From Gammaproteobacteria bacterium (GTDB lineage Bacteria; Pseudomonadota; Gammaproteobacteria; Burkholderiales; Rhodocyclaceae), in assembly GCA_018824085.1 (NCBI GenBank), contig JAHJHI010000032.1, forward strand, positions 1 to 64,000: a DNA stretch of 64,000 nucleotides, read 5' to 3'. Numbering within the stretch: position 1 is the stretch's first letter; every line of letters starts with the position of its first letter. Positions 15,073-24,285 of this stretch are shown here, in pieces. The position numbers were made by a program, and so were the translations under genes. The notes below the pieces were generated by a model. The model did not search any database and had not been told where the DNA came from. It saw only the letters and a list, made by a program, of their open reading frames with translations.

Positions 15073-16515
15073 CTACAGCCGGAAGTTGAGTTCCTCGCCG
15101 CCGTCCGGATTGCTGCCGGTGATGGTGGCGGTGCGGAAGTTCAGGTCGACGAACAGGTGGCACGTGTGGTCGCCGTTGCGCCAGCCCATCGACACGCTGG
15201 AGTCGTTGGAGTAGTGCAGTTCGAATTGGCCGTCGAAGGCCGGGTGGGTGGAGCGCAGCTTGAGAAGTGTGAGCTGGCGCCGCGCCACTTCCGTTTCGAG
15301 CGCGGCGACCGCTTCGTCCATCGAATAGAAGTGGCGGTTGATGTCGCGCGCTTCGCCGGTCGCCTCCATCAGTTCCGTGTCGTTGTCGCCGGCCAGCAGG
15401 CCGACGTAATAGACCTGCGGAATGCCGGGCGTGAACAGCTGGATGGCGCGCGCCGTGATGTAGGCGTCGTCGTTGCGCTGCAGCGCGTCGTAGAAGGTGC
15501 AGGTGAGCTGGTAGATGGCGCCGACGCTGTGCACATTGGCGGCGGAGCGGCGCAGGATCGGGTCGGCGCTGCGCTCGGACACGTTCTTGATGAGCGCCTC
15601 GATGTGGTAGCGCGGCAGGATGTCCTCGACGTCCGGGATACAGATGCCGTCATGCGTGTCGAGTACGGTCACCTGATTGTGCGGGCACATGCGCAGCCAG
15701 GCTTTCAGGTAGTGGCTGTTGGCGTCGAGCAGCGAATACAGCAACAGCGGCGGCAGCGCGAAGGCGTAGCTCCACATGCCGCGCCGGGCGATCGCGTACT
15801 GGTAGCTCGGGTGGTCGTGCACCTCGGGCAGGATTTCGACGCCGTTGTCGGCCGCCATCACTCGGAAGCGTTCCAGCAGCTGCCAGACGTCCGGCTCCAC
15901 GAGGAAACAGCTGGTGCCGATCTTCTTCGTCGTGTAGCCGAAGGCGTCCAGGCGCAGCATGCCGACGCCGCGCTCGGCGAGGAAGCGGATGGTGCCGGCC
16001 ATCATGTCGAAGGCCGCGTTGCCGCTGTAGTCGAGGTCGATCTGGCGTTCGCTGAAGGTGCACCACACGCGTCCTTCGCTGCCGTCGCCGAAAGTGACGG
16101 TGCGGAACGGCTCCTTCTCCTTGCGGATGTGTATCTTCGCCAGATCGTCCTGGCTGATGTCGCCCATCGCATCGACGTCGACGAACAGCGGCGCGTACTG
16201 CGACGCGTCACCCTTTTCCACGAAGTCGACGAACTCGCGGGATTCGTCCGAAATGTGGTTGAGCACGAGGTCGAGGCAGATGTCGTGATGTTTCGCGATG
16301 CGTTCGACGTCTGCCCAGCTGCCGAAGGTCGGCTCGATCTCCCTGTGCGTCAGCGGCGAGAAGCCGCCGTCGTCGTTCGACGGAAACGGGGGCAGCAGAT
16401 GCAGCCCGCCGATGGCGTCCCCCAGGTGTCCTTCCATGAAATCCGCGAGGTCGCGCAGCGTGCTGCCGATGCGGTTCGGATAGGCGATGAGCTGGACCTT
16501 GTTGTTGAGCGGCAT
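15073..16515 (-). CDS. Sucrose phosphorylase-family glycoside hydrolase (GH13)
   Basis: A cytoplasmic 480-residue alpha-retaining phosphorylase. It aligns with sucrose phosphorylase along its length: KVQLIAYPNRIG, HLLPPFPSNDDGGFSPL, LVLNHISDES, the nucleophile D190 in GMLRLDAFGY, the acid/base E231 in EILPEVHDH, FALPPLLLYSL, VTVLDTHDGI and PQVYYVGLLAG. Relatives split sucrose, sucrose-6-phosphate, glucosylglycerol or glucosylglycerate with phosphate, and the sequence alone does not choose among them. It stands alone, convergent with ureD, with no sugar transporter or regulator adjacent. An endogenous compatible solute is therefore as plausible a substrate as external sucrose. Confidence 0.88.
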   Translation of the reverse strand: MPLNNKVQLIAYPNRIGSTLRDLADFMEGHLGDAIGGLHLLPPFPSNDDGGFSPLTHREIEPTFGSWADVERIAKHHDICLDLVLNHISDESREFVDFVEKGDASQYAPLFVDVDAMGDISQDDLAKIHIRKEKEPFRTVTFGDGSEGRVWCTFSERQIDLDYSGNAAFDMMAGTIRFLAERGVGMLRLDAFGYTTKKIGTSCFLVEPDVWQLLERFRVMAADNGVEILPEVHDHPSYQYAIARRGMWSYAFALPPLLLYSLLDANSHYLKAWLRMCPHNQVTVLDTHDGICIPDVEDILPRYHIEALIKNVSERSADPILRRSAANVHSVGAIYQLTCTFYDALQRNDDAYITARAIQLFTPGIPQVYYVGLLAGDNDTELMEATGEARDINRHFYSMDEAVAALETEVARRQLTLLKLRSTHPAFDGQFELHYSNDSSVSMGWRNGDHTCHLFVDLNFRTATITGSNPDGGEELNFRL

Positions 16516-16634
16516 TCGGTGTCCTCCGGACGTGGTCTGTCTCTTGAGGGACGTCCGCAGACGCCTCGGGTTCCCGCGTCCAAGATACGGAAGACGCCGT
16601 TGCGGGGCAAGCGCGTGGCCGCCCGCGCGCCGGT

Positions 16635-17237
16635 TCAGCGCGACGCTGCGGGGAGGATGCGCAGGCTGTCCATGAGCCGGGTCGCCTCTGCGGCGCCGCG
16701 GTCGTAGTAGTGGCCGCGCGGTGCCGCGAACATCATGAGGTAGAGGCGCCGGTCGACGATGGCACCCGTGGCAATGCCGCTGCGTTCGACCTCCTCGCTG
16801 CGCGCGATGTAGTGGAATCCGAAGCGGAAGCCTTCCGCACCGGACACCTCGGCGGGCTCCAGCGTCAGCAGTTCGAAACGCCCGCCGTTGCCGGCCAGCA
16901 TCGTTTCTGTCAGCGCCACGACATCCTCGGCGCTCATCGACGCGCGAAAGGCCGGCGGCTTGCGGTCTCGCGGTGCGAGGTCGTCCAGCGGATCGCCGTC
17001 GGCCACGCCGGCGAAATAGGTGAGCGTGTCGAGAGCAACGCCGTGCTGCGTCCAGACTTCACGATGGGAGCCGCCGTTCGGCGTGAACCGGTTCCACGCT
17101 TCGCCGGCGTCCACTTCCATTGATTTGCGTACGACAACCGCTGCCGGGTCAACGCGGGTGAACACCGAGCCGCAGCCGGTGAGGGAAAGGGCGATTGCAA
17201 GGGCGACGGCGAGGAGAAGAGGTCTTTTTCCGGTCAT
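16635..17237 (-). CDS. Putative outer-membrane lipoprotein
   Basis: A 200-residue secreted lipoprotein: signal peptide MTGKRPLLLAVALAIALSLT followed by the lipobox LTGC (Cys ~22). The mature part has no family that I recognise; it carries EAWNRFTPNGG and RFGFHYIARSEEVERSG. Its start overlaps the stop of the M48 protease (ATGA), making it the third gene of a coupled envelope operon. A role in envelope maintenance with that protease is inference. Confidence 0.75.
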   Translation of the reverse strand: MTGKRPLLLAVALAIALSLTGCGSVFTRVDPAAVVVRKSMEVDAGEAWNRFTPNGGSHREVWTQHGVALDTLTYFAGVADGDPLDDLAPRDRKPPAFRASMSAEDVVALTETMLAGNGGRFELLTLEPAEVSGAEGFRFGFHYIARSEEVERSGIATGAIVDRRLYLMMFAAPRGHYYDRGAAEATRLMDSLRILPAASR

Positions 17238-18400
17238 GGCGTTTCGATATAGCGGCGGATCATGGGCGCGTCCGGCGCCTCGGGTTTCAGGTTCAGGTAG
17301 TGCGCGTAGGCGTCTCGTGCGCCGTCCGTGTCGCCCCGGCTGCGCAGCAGCTGACCGCGCAAGCGCTGAGCTTCGGGCGGTCGTCCGGGCTTGCCGTCCG
17401 CTTCGTCCAGCGCGGCAAGCGCGAGCCCGGCGTCATCCGGCTTGCCGCGCGCCCGGAGTGCTTCGGCGCGCGCATAGAGCAGCAAGCCGTCGCGTCCGTT
17501 CTGTGCGAGCAACTGGTCGAACAGGCGCAGCGAGCTGTCGGGCACGCGCCGGCGCAGTTCGTCGCGGACCATCAGCAGCCGTACCGGCTCGATGTGCGCA
17601 CGGTAGCGCTCCGCATGGGTGGCGCCGGATGCGCCGTCACCGGTCAGCGCACGGGCGGCCGCTTCCAGTGTTTCGCGACGTTCGTCCGGCGCCGGATGGG
17701 TGGCGAACAGGACGGCGCCGCCACCGTTCTCGCCCTTGTCCTCTTCGATGAGCTGCGCCCACACGCGGGATGCTTCCATCGGGTCATAGCCCGCGCGATG
17801 CATCAGCTCGAGACCGATGACATCGGCTTCGCGTTCGTTGTCGCGCGAAAACGCGAACGTGCTGGCGAGGATGCCCAACTGAGCGACCTGACCGATGCTG
17901 CCGGCGCCGGCGGCGCCGAGCGCGATGCCGAGGAACTGGGCGAATCCGGATTTGGAACGCGCGTCACGCATTCTCGCGACGCTGTGGCGTTGCAGGTAGT
18001 GGCCTATCTCGTGTCCGAGCACGGCAGCCAGTTGCGCCTCGTTGGCCGCGCGCAACAGCAGGCCGCTCCAGACCTGCATCATGCCGTTGGGCGCCATGCT
18101 GGCGTTGAAGTAGGGGGTGCGCACGAGGTAGACGCGCATGTCCGGACAGTGGTCCGCTGCGAGCCGGCACGCGATGCCGGACACATACTGGTGCAGCGCG
18201 CTGTCGTCGAGCAGGAAACGCGAGCGCTTGAGCTTGTCTTCCTCGCGGTCCATGAGCGCCCACAGTCCGCCTTCATCGCTGGCGATGTCGGGCTGTTCGA
18301 AGCGCCCGGGCAGCGCGAATTCGCTGCGCGCCGCCTGCGGTACCAGGCCCAGCAACCCGGCTGCGCCACAGCCGCACAGCAGGTGACGACGGCGCATCAT
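17234..18400 (-). CDS. M48-family zinc metalloprotease with C-terminal TPR-like region (BepA/YfgC-like)
   Basis: A periplasmic metalloprotease of 388 residues. The N-terminus RRRHLLCGCGAAGLLGLV is a signal peptide (possible twin-arginine and lipobox features). The catalytic motif HEIGH lies in AAVLGHEIGHYLQRHSV; a downstream Glu in DNEREADVIGLELM is the third zinc ligand. The C-terminal ~120 residues contain helical TPR-like pairs (ALRARGKPDDAGLALAALD, RGDTDGARDAYAHYL). Relatives control assembly and turnover of outer-membrane proteins. It is flanked by a secreted protein and a lipoprotein in one operon with overlapping start and stop codons. Confidence 0.87.
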   Translation of the reverse strand: MMRRRHLLCGCGAAGLLGLVPQAARSEFALPGRFEQPDIASDEGGLWALMDREEDKLKRSRFLLDDSALHQYVSGIACRLAADHCPDMRVYLVRTPYFNASMAPNGMMQVWSGLLLRAANEAQLAAVLGHEIGHYLQRHSVARMRDARSKSGFAQFLGIALGAAGAGSIGQVAQLGILASTFAFSRDNEREADVIGLELMHRAGYDPMEASRVWAQLIEEDKGENGGGAVLFATHPAPDERRETLEAAARALTGDGASGATHAERYRAHIEPVRLLMVRDELRRRVPDSSLRLFDQLLAQNGRDGLLLYARAEALRARGKPDDAGLALAALDEADGKPGRPPEAQRLRGQLLRSRGDTDGARDAYAHYLNLKPEAPDAPMIRRYIETP

Positions 18401-19074
18401 CAGCGCGGGAAATTCTGGAGCAGCGCGTTGATCGACTCTTCGGCGGGTTCGGCTTCGCGCAGGTCACCGGCGCCGCGTATCAGCCGGTTGAACCACACGA
18501 TCCGGCCGCTGCGCAGATCGGCCAGCGACGCGTAGCCGACCTGGAACCCGCCGGGCAGTCCGACGCCCAGCATTGCGGCAAGAATGATGGCTGCCTTGCG
18601 TTCGGCGGTGGCGTAGCTGTCGCGCACGTAGATGAACAGCGCGTAGTCGGCGCCGCTTTGTTCGCGCAGCCAGGTGGTGTCGGCGCCGATGTTCCAGTCG
18701 AGCGACGCGCCTTTTGTGGGCAACGTGTAGAGGTCGAGATAGTGGTGCAGCGCGATGGCGCCGGCGACGGCGCCGTGCAGGTGATTGAGCGCAATGCTCC
18801 GCGGCTCGGTGGCGCCGTCCTCCGCCAGTGTCTGGCCGAGGCCGGATTCGCGTTTCTGCAGCGACGCGCGCATGTGGCCCAGCGCCTGCGACGTCCATTG
18901 CGCCTGCGGTTCGGGCATGCCGCCCGCGCCGAGCGTGAACAGTTCGACGTCGAGCGGCATCAGCACGATGCGCGCGTCGTCGGGCAGACGATCGAACGAC
19001 GGCGCCTTCACGGCCTGGGCATGTGTCATCTGGGCCAGCAGTGCGGCGGCCAGCAGGAAAAGGAGACGGGTCAT
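18400..19074 (-). CDS. Secreted protein of unknown function, envelope operon
   Basis: A 224-residue exported protein: signal peptide MTRLLFLLAAALLAQMTHAQ, with cleavage likely after AQA. The mature part includes RIVLMPLDVELFTLGAGG, SGADYALFIYVRDSYATAER, VGYASLADLRSGRIVWFNR and RGAGDLREAEPAEESI. The last segments read like proteins that report an ability to form or repair envelope structures, but I do not recognise a family with certainty. The start at 19074 was chosen for the signal peptide; the longer open frame upstream is non-coding. Its stop overlaps the M48 gene start. Confidence 0.7.
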   Translation of the reverse strand: MTRLLFLLAAALLAQMTHAQAVKAPSFDRLPDDARIVLMPLDVELFTLGAGGMPEPQAQWTSQALGHMRASLQKRESGLGQTLAEDGATEPRSIALNHLHGAVAGAIALHHYLDLYTLPTKGASLDWNIGADTTWLREQSGADYALFIYVRDSYATAERKAAIILAAMLGVGLPGGFQVGYASLADLRSGRIVWFNRLIRGAGDLREAEPAEESINALLQNFPR

Positions 19075-19217
19075 CGGGGCAGGCTTGTGCGCAATGGAAG
19101 CCGGGATTCTAGAAGACGGCAGGGCGGTCCGGCATGCAACGGGTGACGGATTGCAGGGCGGCGTGCGATGTGCTTGCGCCGGCGGACCGGCTTCACGGGG
19201 CGCCGCGGCCGGACCGG

Positions 19218-19223
19218 TATAAT
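19218..19223 (+). promoter_or_regulatory. Candidate -10 element for ttcA
   Basis: TATAAT 48 bases before the ttcA start, in the divergent gap between the envelope operon and ttcA. No convincing -35 at 16-18 bases, so confidence is modest. Confidence 0.4.
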
Positions 19224-19270
19224 GCCGGCCTGCATCGGGTCGTGCCCGTCCGGGTGCGCGAAGGGAATCC

Positions 19271-20215
19271 ATGTCCGAAGTCACATTACTGCCGAACGTC
19301 GCGGCCGAGCCGTCCAATACCTTCCTGAAGTTCCGCAAGCGGCTTGAGCGGGGCGTCGGGCAGGCGATCGCCGACTATTCCATGATCGAGGACGGCGACG
19401 TCATCATGGTGTGCATGTCCGGCGGCAAGGACTCCTACACGATGCTGGACGTGCTGCGCAGCCTGCGCGAGCGCGCGCCGGTCGATTTCCGCCTGGTCGC
19501 GTTCAATCTCGACCAGAAGCAGCCCGGTTTCCCGGACCACATCCTGCCGGAGTACTTCCGCTCCATCGGCGTGGAGTACCGCATCGAGACCGAAGACACC
19601 TATTCGATCGTCAAGGACAAGATTCCGGAAGGCAAGACGACGTGCGGACTGTGCTCGCGGCTGCGCCGCGGCATCATCTACCGCGTGGCGTCCGAGATGG
19701 GGGCGACGAAGATCGCGCTCGGTCACCATCGTGACGATCTGCTGGAGACGCTGTTCCTCAACATGTTCTTCGGCGGCAAGATCAAATCCATGCCGCCCAA
19801 GCTGGTCAGCGACGACGGCCGGCATGTCGTCATCCGGCCGCTCGCCTACTGCAGCGAGCGCGACATCGAACGCTTCGCGCGCGTCATGGCGTATCCCATC
19901 ATCCCGTGCAATCTGTGCGGCTCGCAGGAGAACGCACAGCGCAAGCAGGTGAAGGCCATGCTGCAGGAGTGGGCGCGGCTGTATCCGGGGCGCATCGAAT
20001 CCATGGCCACGTCGCTGCGCAACGTCGTGCCGTCGCATCTGGCGGATGGCAGACTGTTCGACTTCGCCGGTCTGCGCCAGGGCAGCGTCGTCGACGAAGG
20101 CGACACCGTTTTCGACCCGCCGGAACTGCCGACGCGCAACTGGGTCAGTGACGACGCGATGGGCGCCATCCCGGTCGTCCAGAGCGATCGCGCGACGGGC
20201 GGCGGCTGTGCTTGA
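19271..20215 (+). CDS. ttcA: tRNA 2-thiocytidine(32) synthetase TtcA
   Basis: A cytoplasmic tRNA-thiolating enzyme of 314 residues; it puts sulfur on C32 of certain tRNAs. The PP-loop ATP site is [12 protein letters not shown]. The iron-sulfur cluster cysteines lie in [12 protein letters not shown] and [14 protein letters not shown]. Other family motifs: [19 protein letters not shown] and [15 protein letters not shown]. The C-terminal tail is short and variable. It is followed 43 bases later by a tyrosine phosphatase gene, probably co-transcribed. Confidence 0.96.
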   Translation: MSEVTLLPNVAAEPSNTFLKFRKRLERGVGQAIADYSMIEDGDVIMVCMSGGKDSYTMLDVLRSLRERAPVDFRLVAFNLDQKQPGFPDHILPEYFRSIGVEYRIETEDTYSIVKDKIPEGKTTCGLCSRLRRGIIYRVASEMGATKIALGHHRDDLLETLFLNMFFGGKIKSMPPKLVSDDGRHVVIRPLAYCSERDIERFARVMAYPIIPCNLCGSQENAQRKQVKAMLQEWARLYPGRIESMATSLRNVVPSHLADGRLFDFAGLRQGSVVDEGDTVFDPPELPTRNWVSDDAMGAIPVVQSDRATGGGCA

Positions 20216-20258
20216 GCGCTGGATGCGTCGTCCGCTGCGCGCCGTACGGAATCCTGAC

Positions 20259-20738
20259 ATGAAAATTCTTGTGTGCTGCATGGGCAACATCTGTCGTTCC
20301 CCGACCGCCGAAGGCGTGCTGCGTGCCCGCGTCGAGGCGGCCGGGCTGGCTCACCGGATCGACATCGAATCGGCCGGCACCCATGCCCATCATGTGGGCA
20401 GCAAGGCCGATCCGCGTGCCATGGCCGCAGCGCATGCGCGCGGCGTCGATCTGTCGGGCATCCGAGCACGCCGGGTCGGCGTCGAGGACTTCATCCGCTT
20501 TGACCGCATCTATGCGATGGATCGCGACAACCTGCGCAATCTCGAACGCAAGTGTCCGGAAGACCTGCAATACAAGCTCGCGCTCTTCATGCAGCACGCC
20601 GAGCGTCACGCCGAAGACGAGGTGCCCGACCCCTATTACGGCGGACCGGCCGGATTCGAGCGCGTGCTCGATCTGATCGAGGATGCGTCCGACGGGCTGG
20701 TGCGCGAATTGCAGCAGCGGTTCGCCGCCGGATCCTGA
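20259..20738 (+). CDS. Low-molecular-weight protein tyrosine phosphatase
   Basis: A 159-residue cytoplasmic phosphatase. The N-terminal P-loop VCCMGNICRSP contains the CX5R signature (C7, R13). The general-acid Asp is in EVPDPYYGGPAGFERV near the C-terminus. Length and layout are canonical. Substrates in betaproteobacteria are mostly unknown; no capsule genes are nearby, so an exopolysaccharide Wzb role is not supported by context. Confidence 0.93.
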   Translation: MKILVCCMGNICRSPTAEGVLRARVEAAGLAHRIDIESAGTHAHHVGSKADPRAMAAAHARGVDLSGIRARRVGVEDFIRFDRIYAMDRDNLRNLERKCPEDLQYKLALFMQHAERHAEDEVPDPYYGGPAGFERVLDLIEDASDGLVRELQQRFAAGS

Positions 20739-20824
20739 GCGGCGGCGTCCCTGCGGTTTTGCGCCGCTTGCTTCGCTGATTGCCGCGCCCGCGGAAAGTC
20801 GCGAGAAAACCCTGCTCCAAATGA

Positions 20825-20851
20825 AACGGGCCCGACATCGCCGGGCCCGTT
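20825..20851 (-). terminator. Intrinsic terminator downstream of rne
   Basis: AACGGGCCCG (20825-20834) and CGGGCCCGTT (20842-20851) form a perfect 10-bp stem with a seven-base loop. Read leftwards it is followed by TTTCATTT and lies ~40 bases after the rne stop. It may also stop the convergent phosphatase transcript. Confidence 0.7.
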
Positions 20852-20889
20852 GATGCCGCGCGGTGCGCGGCCCTTTCACTCAGCGACGG

Positions 20890-23800
20890 TCAGTCGTCGC
20901 GTGTTTCCACCTGCTTCATCGGCTCATTGCTGACAACAGGTGCCGGACGGCGACGGCGGCCAAGCTGCACCGGCTCTTCGACGAGCGGCGCGCTGGCACC
21001 CTGACCGGCCTGCGTCTCCACCATCACCAGACCGCTGTCGGCCAGCGTGCTCTGCAGGTCGATGGCGGCCGGTTCAGCTGCCATTGGTTCCGGTGTGGCA
21101 GGCGCCGCTGCAACCGGCGCCGAACCGAAGCTCTCCATCGCACGCACGAGCGTGGATTCGTTGCTTGATGCCAGCGGCTCGGCAACCGGCGCCGGCTCGA
21201 CCGGCATGGGTGCCGGTGTGTCGAGCTGCGCGTCGACCGGGGGACGGTCGTTCAGCGCAACGGCCGGCGAGTCACTCAGCAGTACGGCGGGTGCGTCTTC
21301 GATGACGACGGCCGGCGTGTCTTCGATGACGACCGGCGGCGTGGCGACCGATGCAAGCAATGCCGGTACCGGCTGTTCTTCGGTGTCGGCGACCGGAGCC
21401 GGTTCGACGGCCGGGGCCGCGCTGGCGGCCACTTCCATCGGAACAGGTTCGTTCGCCGGTGCGGCCGGCGTGAGCTCTTCCGCCTGAACAGGCATGACGA
21501 CGTCCACCGGTGCGTCCGGCGCCGTCGGCTCGGCGGCGAGTTCAAACGCAGTCTGAACGACGGGTCGTTCCACAGACGTTTCGTTTGCGGCTGCGCTGAC
21601 GACGGCGAGATCGCCCTCGACGGCCGTGACATCCGCAACCGCGGTGCCTTCAGCGCCTTCCGGACGGCGTTCGCCACGTTCGCGGCGACCGCCGCGGCGG
21701 CGGCGGCTGCGCGGTGCAGCGCCTTCGGTGCCCTCTGCCGGCGGTGTATTTTCGGGCTGCGTCGATGCGCTGTTCAGCGGCAGATCAACCTGTTGCTGTT
21801 CACGGACGTCGTTGGCGGCGCGTTCACGCTGGGCACGGGGTTCACGCGGCTCGCGCGGTTCCCTCGGCTGACGTTCGCGCGCAACGGGATTGCCTTCGGC
21901 ATCCGTGGCACGCGGTTCGCGCGCCTTGCGGCTACTCTCGGCACGACCTTCACCCTTGGCCTGCACTTCACGCACTTCACGCGGTTCACGCGCTTCGCGT
22001 GGCTCACGACCTTCGCGACCTTCGCGACCTTCACGACCTTCGCGACCTTCGCGACCTTCGCGACCTTCGCGACCTTCGCGACGATTGCGGCTGCGACCAC
22101 GCTCGCCCGATTCACTCCGCGATCCGCGTTCGCGCGACGTGGCCGGCTTGCTTTCCGGCGAGGGGGCCGCTGCGGGCGGTGCGACCGGTTCCGGGCCACG
22201 GAACCAGGCAGCGATGCGCTGGAACAGGCCGGCTGCGGGTGCGGCGACCTGGGCGGCGACCGGTGCGGCGGGCGCCGGTTCGGTGGCGGCCGGAGCGGGC
22301 TGGTCTGGCGTGATGTGCTTGATGGCCGCTTCCTGACGCTTGGGCTTGCCGTCGGCAGCGGTTGACGGAGATTCGTAGCTTTCCGTCGCCGTGCTCGCCA
22401 CCATCTGGTAGGACGGCGTCACCGTGCCTTCGAGATTCAGCTGGTCGTGGCGCAGGCGCACGATTTCGTGTGCCGGCGTCTCGAGATCCTTGTTCGGGAT
22501 CAGGATGAGATTGACCTTGTGGCGCAGTTCGATCGCGTTGATGTCGGCGCGCTTCTCGTTGAGCAGGAAGGTGGCGACATCGACCGGAACCTGCGTGTGC
22601 ACGGCGCCGGTGTTCTCCTTCATCGCTTCCTCTTCGAGGATGCGCAGGATGTGCAGCGCGGCCGATTCGGTGGAGCGGGTGTGTCCGGTGCCATTGCAGC
22701 GCGGGCACGGGATGTAGCTGGTTTCGGCCAGCGCCGGGCGCAGCCGCTGGCGGGACAGTTCGAGCAGGCCGAAACGACTGATCTTGCCCGTCTGCACGCG
22801 CGCGCGGTCGTGGTGCAGCGCGTCGCGCAGGCGGGTTTCCACCTCGCGTTGGGCGCGCGGGTTTTCCATGTCGATGAAGTCGATGACGATCAGGCCGCCG
22901 AGGTCGCGCAGACGCAGCTGGCGGGCGATTTCGTCGGCTGCTTCACAGTTCGTGCGCAGCGCGGTTTCTTCGATGTCGCTGCCCTTCGTGGATCGGCCGG
23001 AATTGACGTCGACCGACACCAGCGCTTCGGTGTGATCGATGACGATGGCGCCGCCGGACGGCAGGGTGACCTGGCGCGAGTAGGCGGATTCGATCTGGTG
23101 CTCGATCTGGAAGCGGGAAAACAGCGGCACGTCGTCGCGGTAGCGCTTCACGCGCGACACGTTGCCCGGCATCACGTGTTCCATGAAGGTGTAGGCCTGG
23201 TCGAACACTTCGTCCGTGTCGATCAGGATTTCACCGATGTCCGGCTGGAAGTAGTCGCGGATCGCGCGGATCACGAGACTGCCTTCCTGATAGATCAGGA
23301 AGGCGCCGGTCTGCGACTGCGCAGCACCCGAAATGGCGCTCCACAGCTGCAGCAGGTAGTTCAGATCCCACTGGAGTTCTTCCGCGTTGCGGCCGATGCC
23401 GGCCGTGCGGGCGATCAGGCTCATGCCCGCGGGCACTTCGAGCTGGTCCATCGTTTCGCGCAGTTCGGCGCGGTCGTCACCTTCGACGCGGCGCGACACG
23501 CCGCCGCCGCGCGGGTTGTTCGGCATCAGCACCAGATAGCGGCCGGCCAGCGAAATGAAGGTGGTGAGTGCGGCGCCCTTGTTGCCGCGTTCGTCCTTGT
23601 CGATCTGGACGATGAGTTCCTGGCCGACGCTGAGCGCGTCCTGGATGCGGGCGCGGCCCGGCTCAAGATCGGGTTTGAAATAGGACTTGGAAACTTCCTT
23701 GAACGGCAGGAAGCCGTGGCGGTCAGCGCCGTAATCCACGAAACACGCTTCGAGACTGGGCTCGATGCGCGTAATGACGGCCTTGTAGATATTGCTTTTG

Positions 23801-23910
23801 CGCTGTTCCTTGCTGGCGGATTCAATGTCGAGGTCTACAAGCTTCTGACCATCGACAATCGCGACGCGCAGTTCCTCTGCCTGCGTCGCATTGAAGAGCA
23901 TTCGTTTCAT
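20890..23910 (-). CDS. rne: Ribonuclease E
   Basis: The endoribonuclease of mRNA decay and rRNA/tRNA processing, 1006 residues. The catalytic half is highly conserved: S1 domain (IYKAVITRIEPSLEACFVDY, GFLPFKEVSKSYF), 5'-sensor, DNase I-like region (GGLIVIDFIDMENPRAQREV) and the zinc-link CPRCNGTGH. The C-terminal ~450 residues are low complexity: an Arg/Glu scaffold with Gly-Arg-Glu triplets coded by a 9-bp DNA repeat, then an Ala/Pro/Val-rich tail. The start at 23910 has GGGAGAAG upstream. It is divergent from rluC across 375 bases, the same pairing as in enterobacteria. Confidence 0.97.
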   Translation of the reverse strand: MKRMLFNATQAEELRVAIVDGQKLVDLDIESASKEQRKSNIYKAVITRIEPSLEACFVDYGADRHGFLPFKEVSKSYFKPDLEPGRARIQDALSVGQELIVQIDKDERGNKGAALTTFISLAGRYLVLMPNNPRGGGVSRRVEGDDRAELRETMDQLEVPAGMSLIARTAGIGRNAEELQWDLNYLLQLWSAISGAAQSQTGAFLIYQEGSLVIRAIRDYFQPDIGEILIDTDEVFDQAYTFMEHVMPGNVSRVKRYRDDVPLFSRFQIEHQIESAYSRQVTLPSGGAIVIDHTEALVSVDVNSGRSTKGSDIEETALRTNCEAADEIARQLRLRDLGGLIVIDFIDMENPRAQREVETRLRDALHHDRARVQTGKISRFGLLELSRQRLRPALAETSYIPCPRCNGTGHTRSTESAALHILRILEEEAMKENTGAVHTQVPVDVATFLLNEKRADINAIELRHKVNLILIPNKDLETPAHEIVRLRHDQLNLEGTVTPSYQMVASTATESYESPSTAADGKPKRQEAAIKHITPDQPAPAATEPAPAAPVAAQVAAPAAGLFQRIAAWFRGPEPVAPPAAAPSPESKPATSRERGSRSESGERGRSRNRREGREGREGREGREGREGREGREGREPREAREPREVREVQAKGEGRAESSRKAREPRATDAEGNPVARERQPREPREPREPRAQRERAANDVREQQQVDLPLNSASTQPENTPPAEGTEGAAPRSRRRRGGRRERGERRPEGAEGTAVADVTAVEGDLAVVSAAANETSVERPVVQTAFELAAEPTAPDAPVDVVMPVQAEELTPAAPANEPVPMEVAASAAPAVEPAPVADTEEQPVPALLASVATPPVVIEDTPAVVIEDAPAVLLSDSPAVALNDRPPVDAQLDTPAPMPVEPAPVAEPLASSNESTLVRAMESFGSAPVAAAPATPEPMAAEPAAIDLQSTLADSGLVMVETQAGQGASAPLVEEPVQLGRRRRPAPVVSNEPMKQVETRDD
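22012..22082 (-). repeat. 9-bp tandem repeat inside rne (Gly-Arg-Glu codons)
   Basis: About eight contiguous copies of TTCGCGACC on the plus strand (one copy TTCACGACC), in frame with rne. They encode repeated Arg-Glu-Gly in the C-terminal scaffold. Because the unit is nine bases, copy-number slippage would keep the frame. Similar degenerate Pro-Arg-Glu triplets continue on the rne 3' side (21830-22010). Confidence 0.9.
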
Positions 23911-24285
23911 CAACTTCTCCCGCGCGCACCGCACACGGGCAGGACAAACCGCTCGTCAAGTAAATAACGTCTTTCGTGTCGGCTGCAATCGGGTTCTATC
24001 GATGGGGACGGACGGGGACGTGGAGGGGTCTGCCAACTCTCAATGCAGCCGCGCTTTCGCAGCTGCCTGGGGGATTCTGCCTGTACGGTACTCGCGCTAC
24101 TCAGTACACTCGCTACTTTGGGTGAGCGGGATTAACCCGTGATCCTGTTTTCGTCTGTCCAAGAAAGACCGCATGAAGCACTGCACCGACCACTTAGATA
24201 CCGGCGTCCACCACTTCGGGCTGGATGTGCTCCGGGCTGCGACTGCATCGAAATCAGACCGAAAACGCACCGCAGTATATTTGAA
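23911..24285. other. rne-rluC divergent intergenic region
   Basis: 375 bases without a supported gene. It must hold the promoters of both genes and the long rne 5' leader, which in enterobacteria mediates RNase E autoregulation through RNA structure. Visible here: a palindromic GGGATTAACCC (24128-24138) and related CGCTACT repeats at 24097-24103 and 24110-24116. I could not assign clear -35/-10 pairs. rluC's start lacks an obvious ribosome site. Confidence 0.5.

Noticed and set aside
14728-16707. 659-codon plus-strand frame over ureD end and the GH13 gene
   Set aside because: The minus strand carries intact phosphorylase catalytic motifs; the plus frame has none.
18400-19338. Longer N-terminus of the 224-aa secreted protein
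   Set aside because: The extension would put ~88 non-conserved residues before a clear signal peptide and run into the ttcA promoter region.
22012-22082. Possible CRISPR array
   Set aside because: The 9-bp unit is contiguous, without spacers, and in frame with rne.
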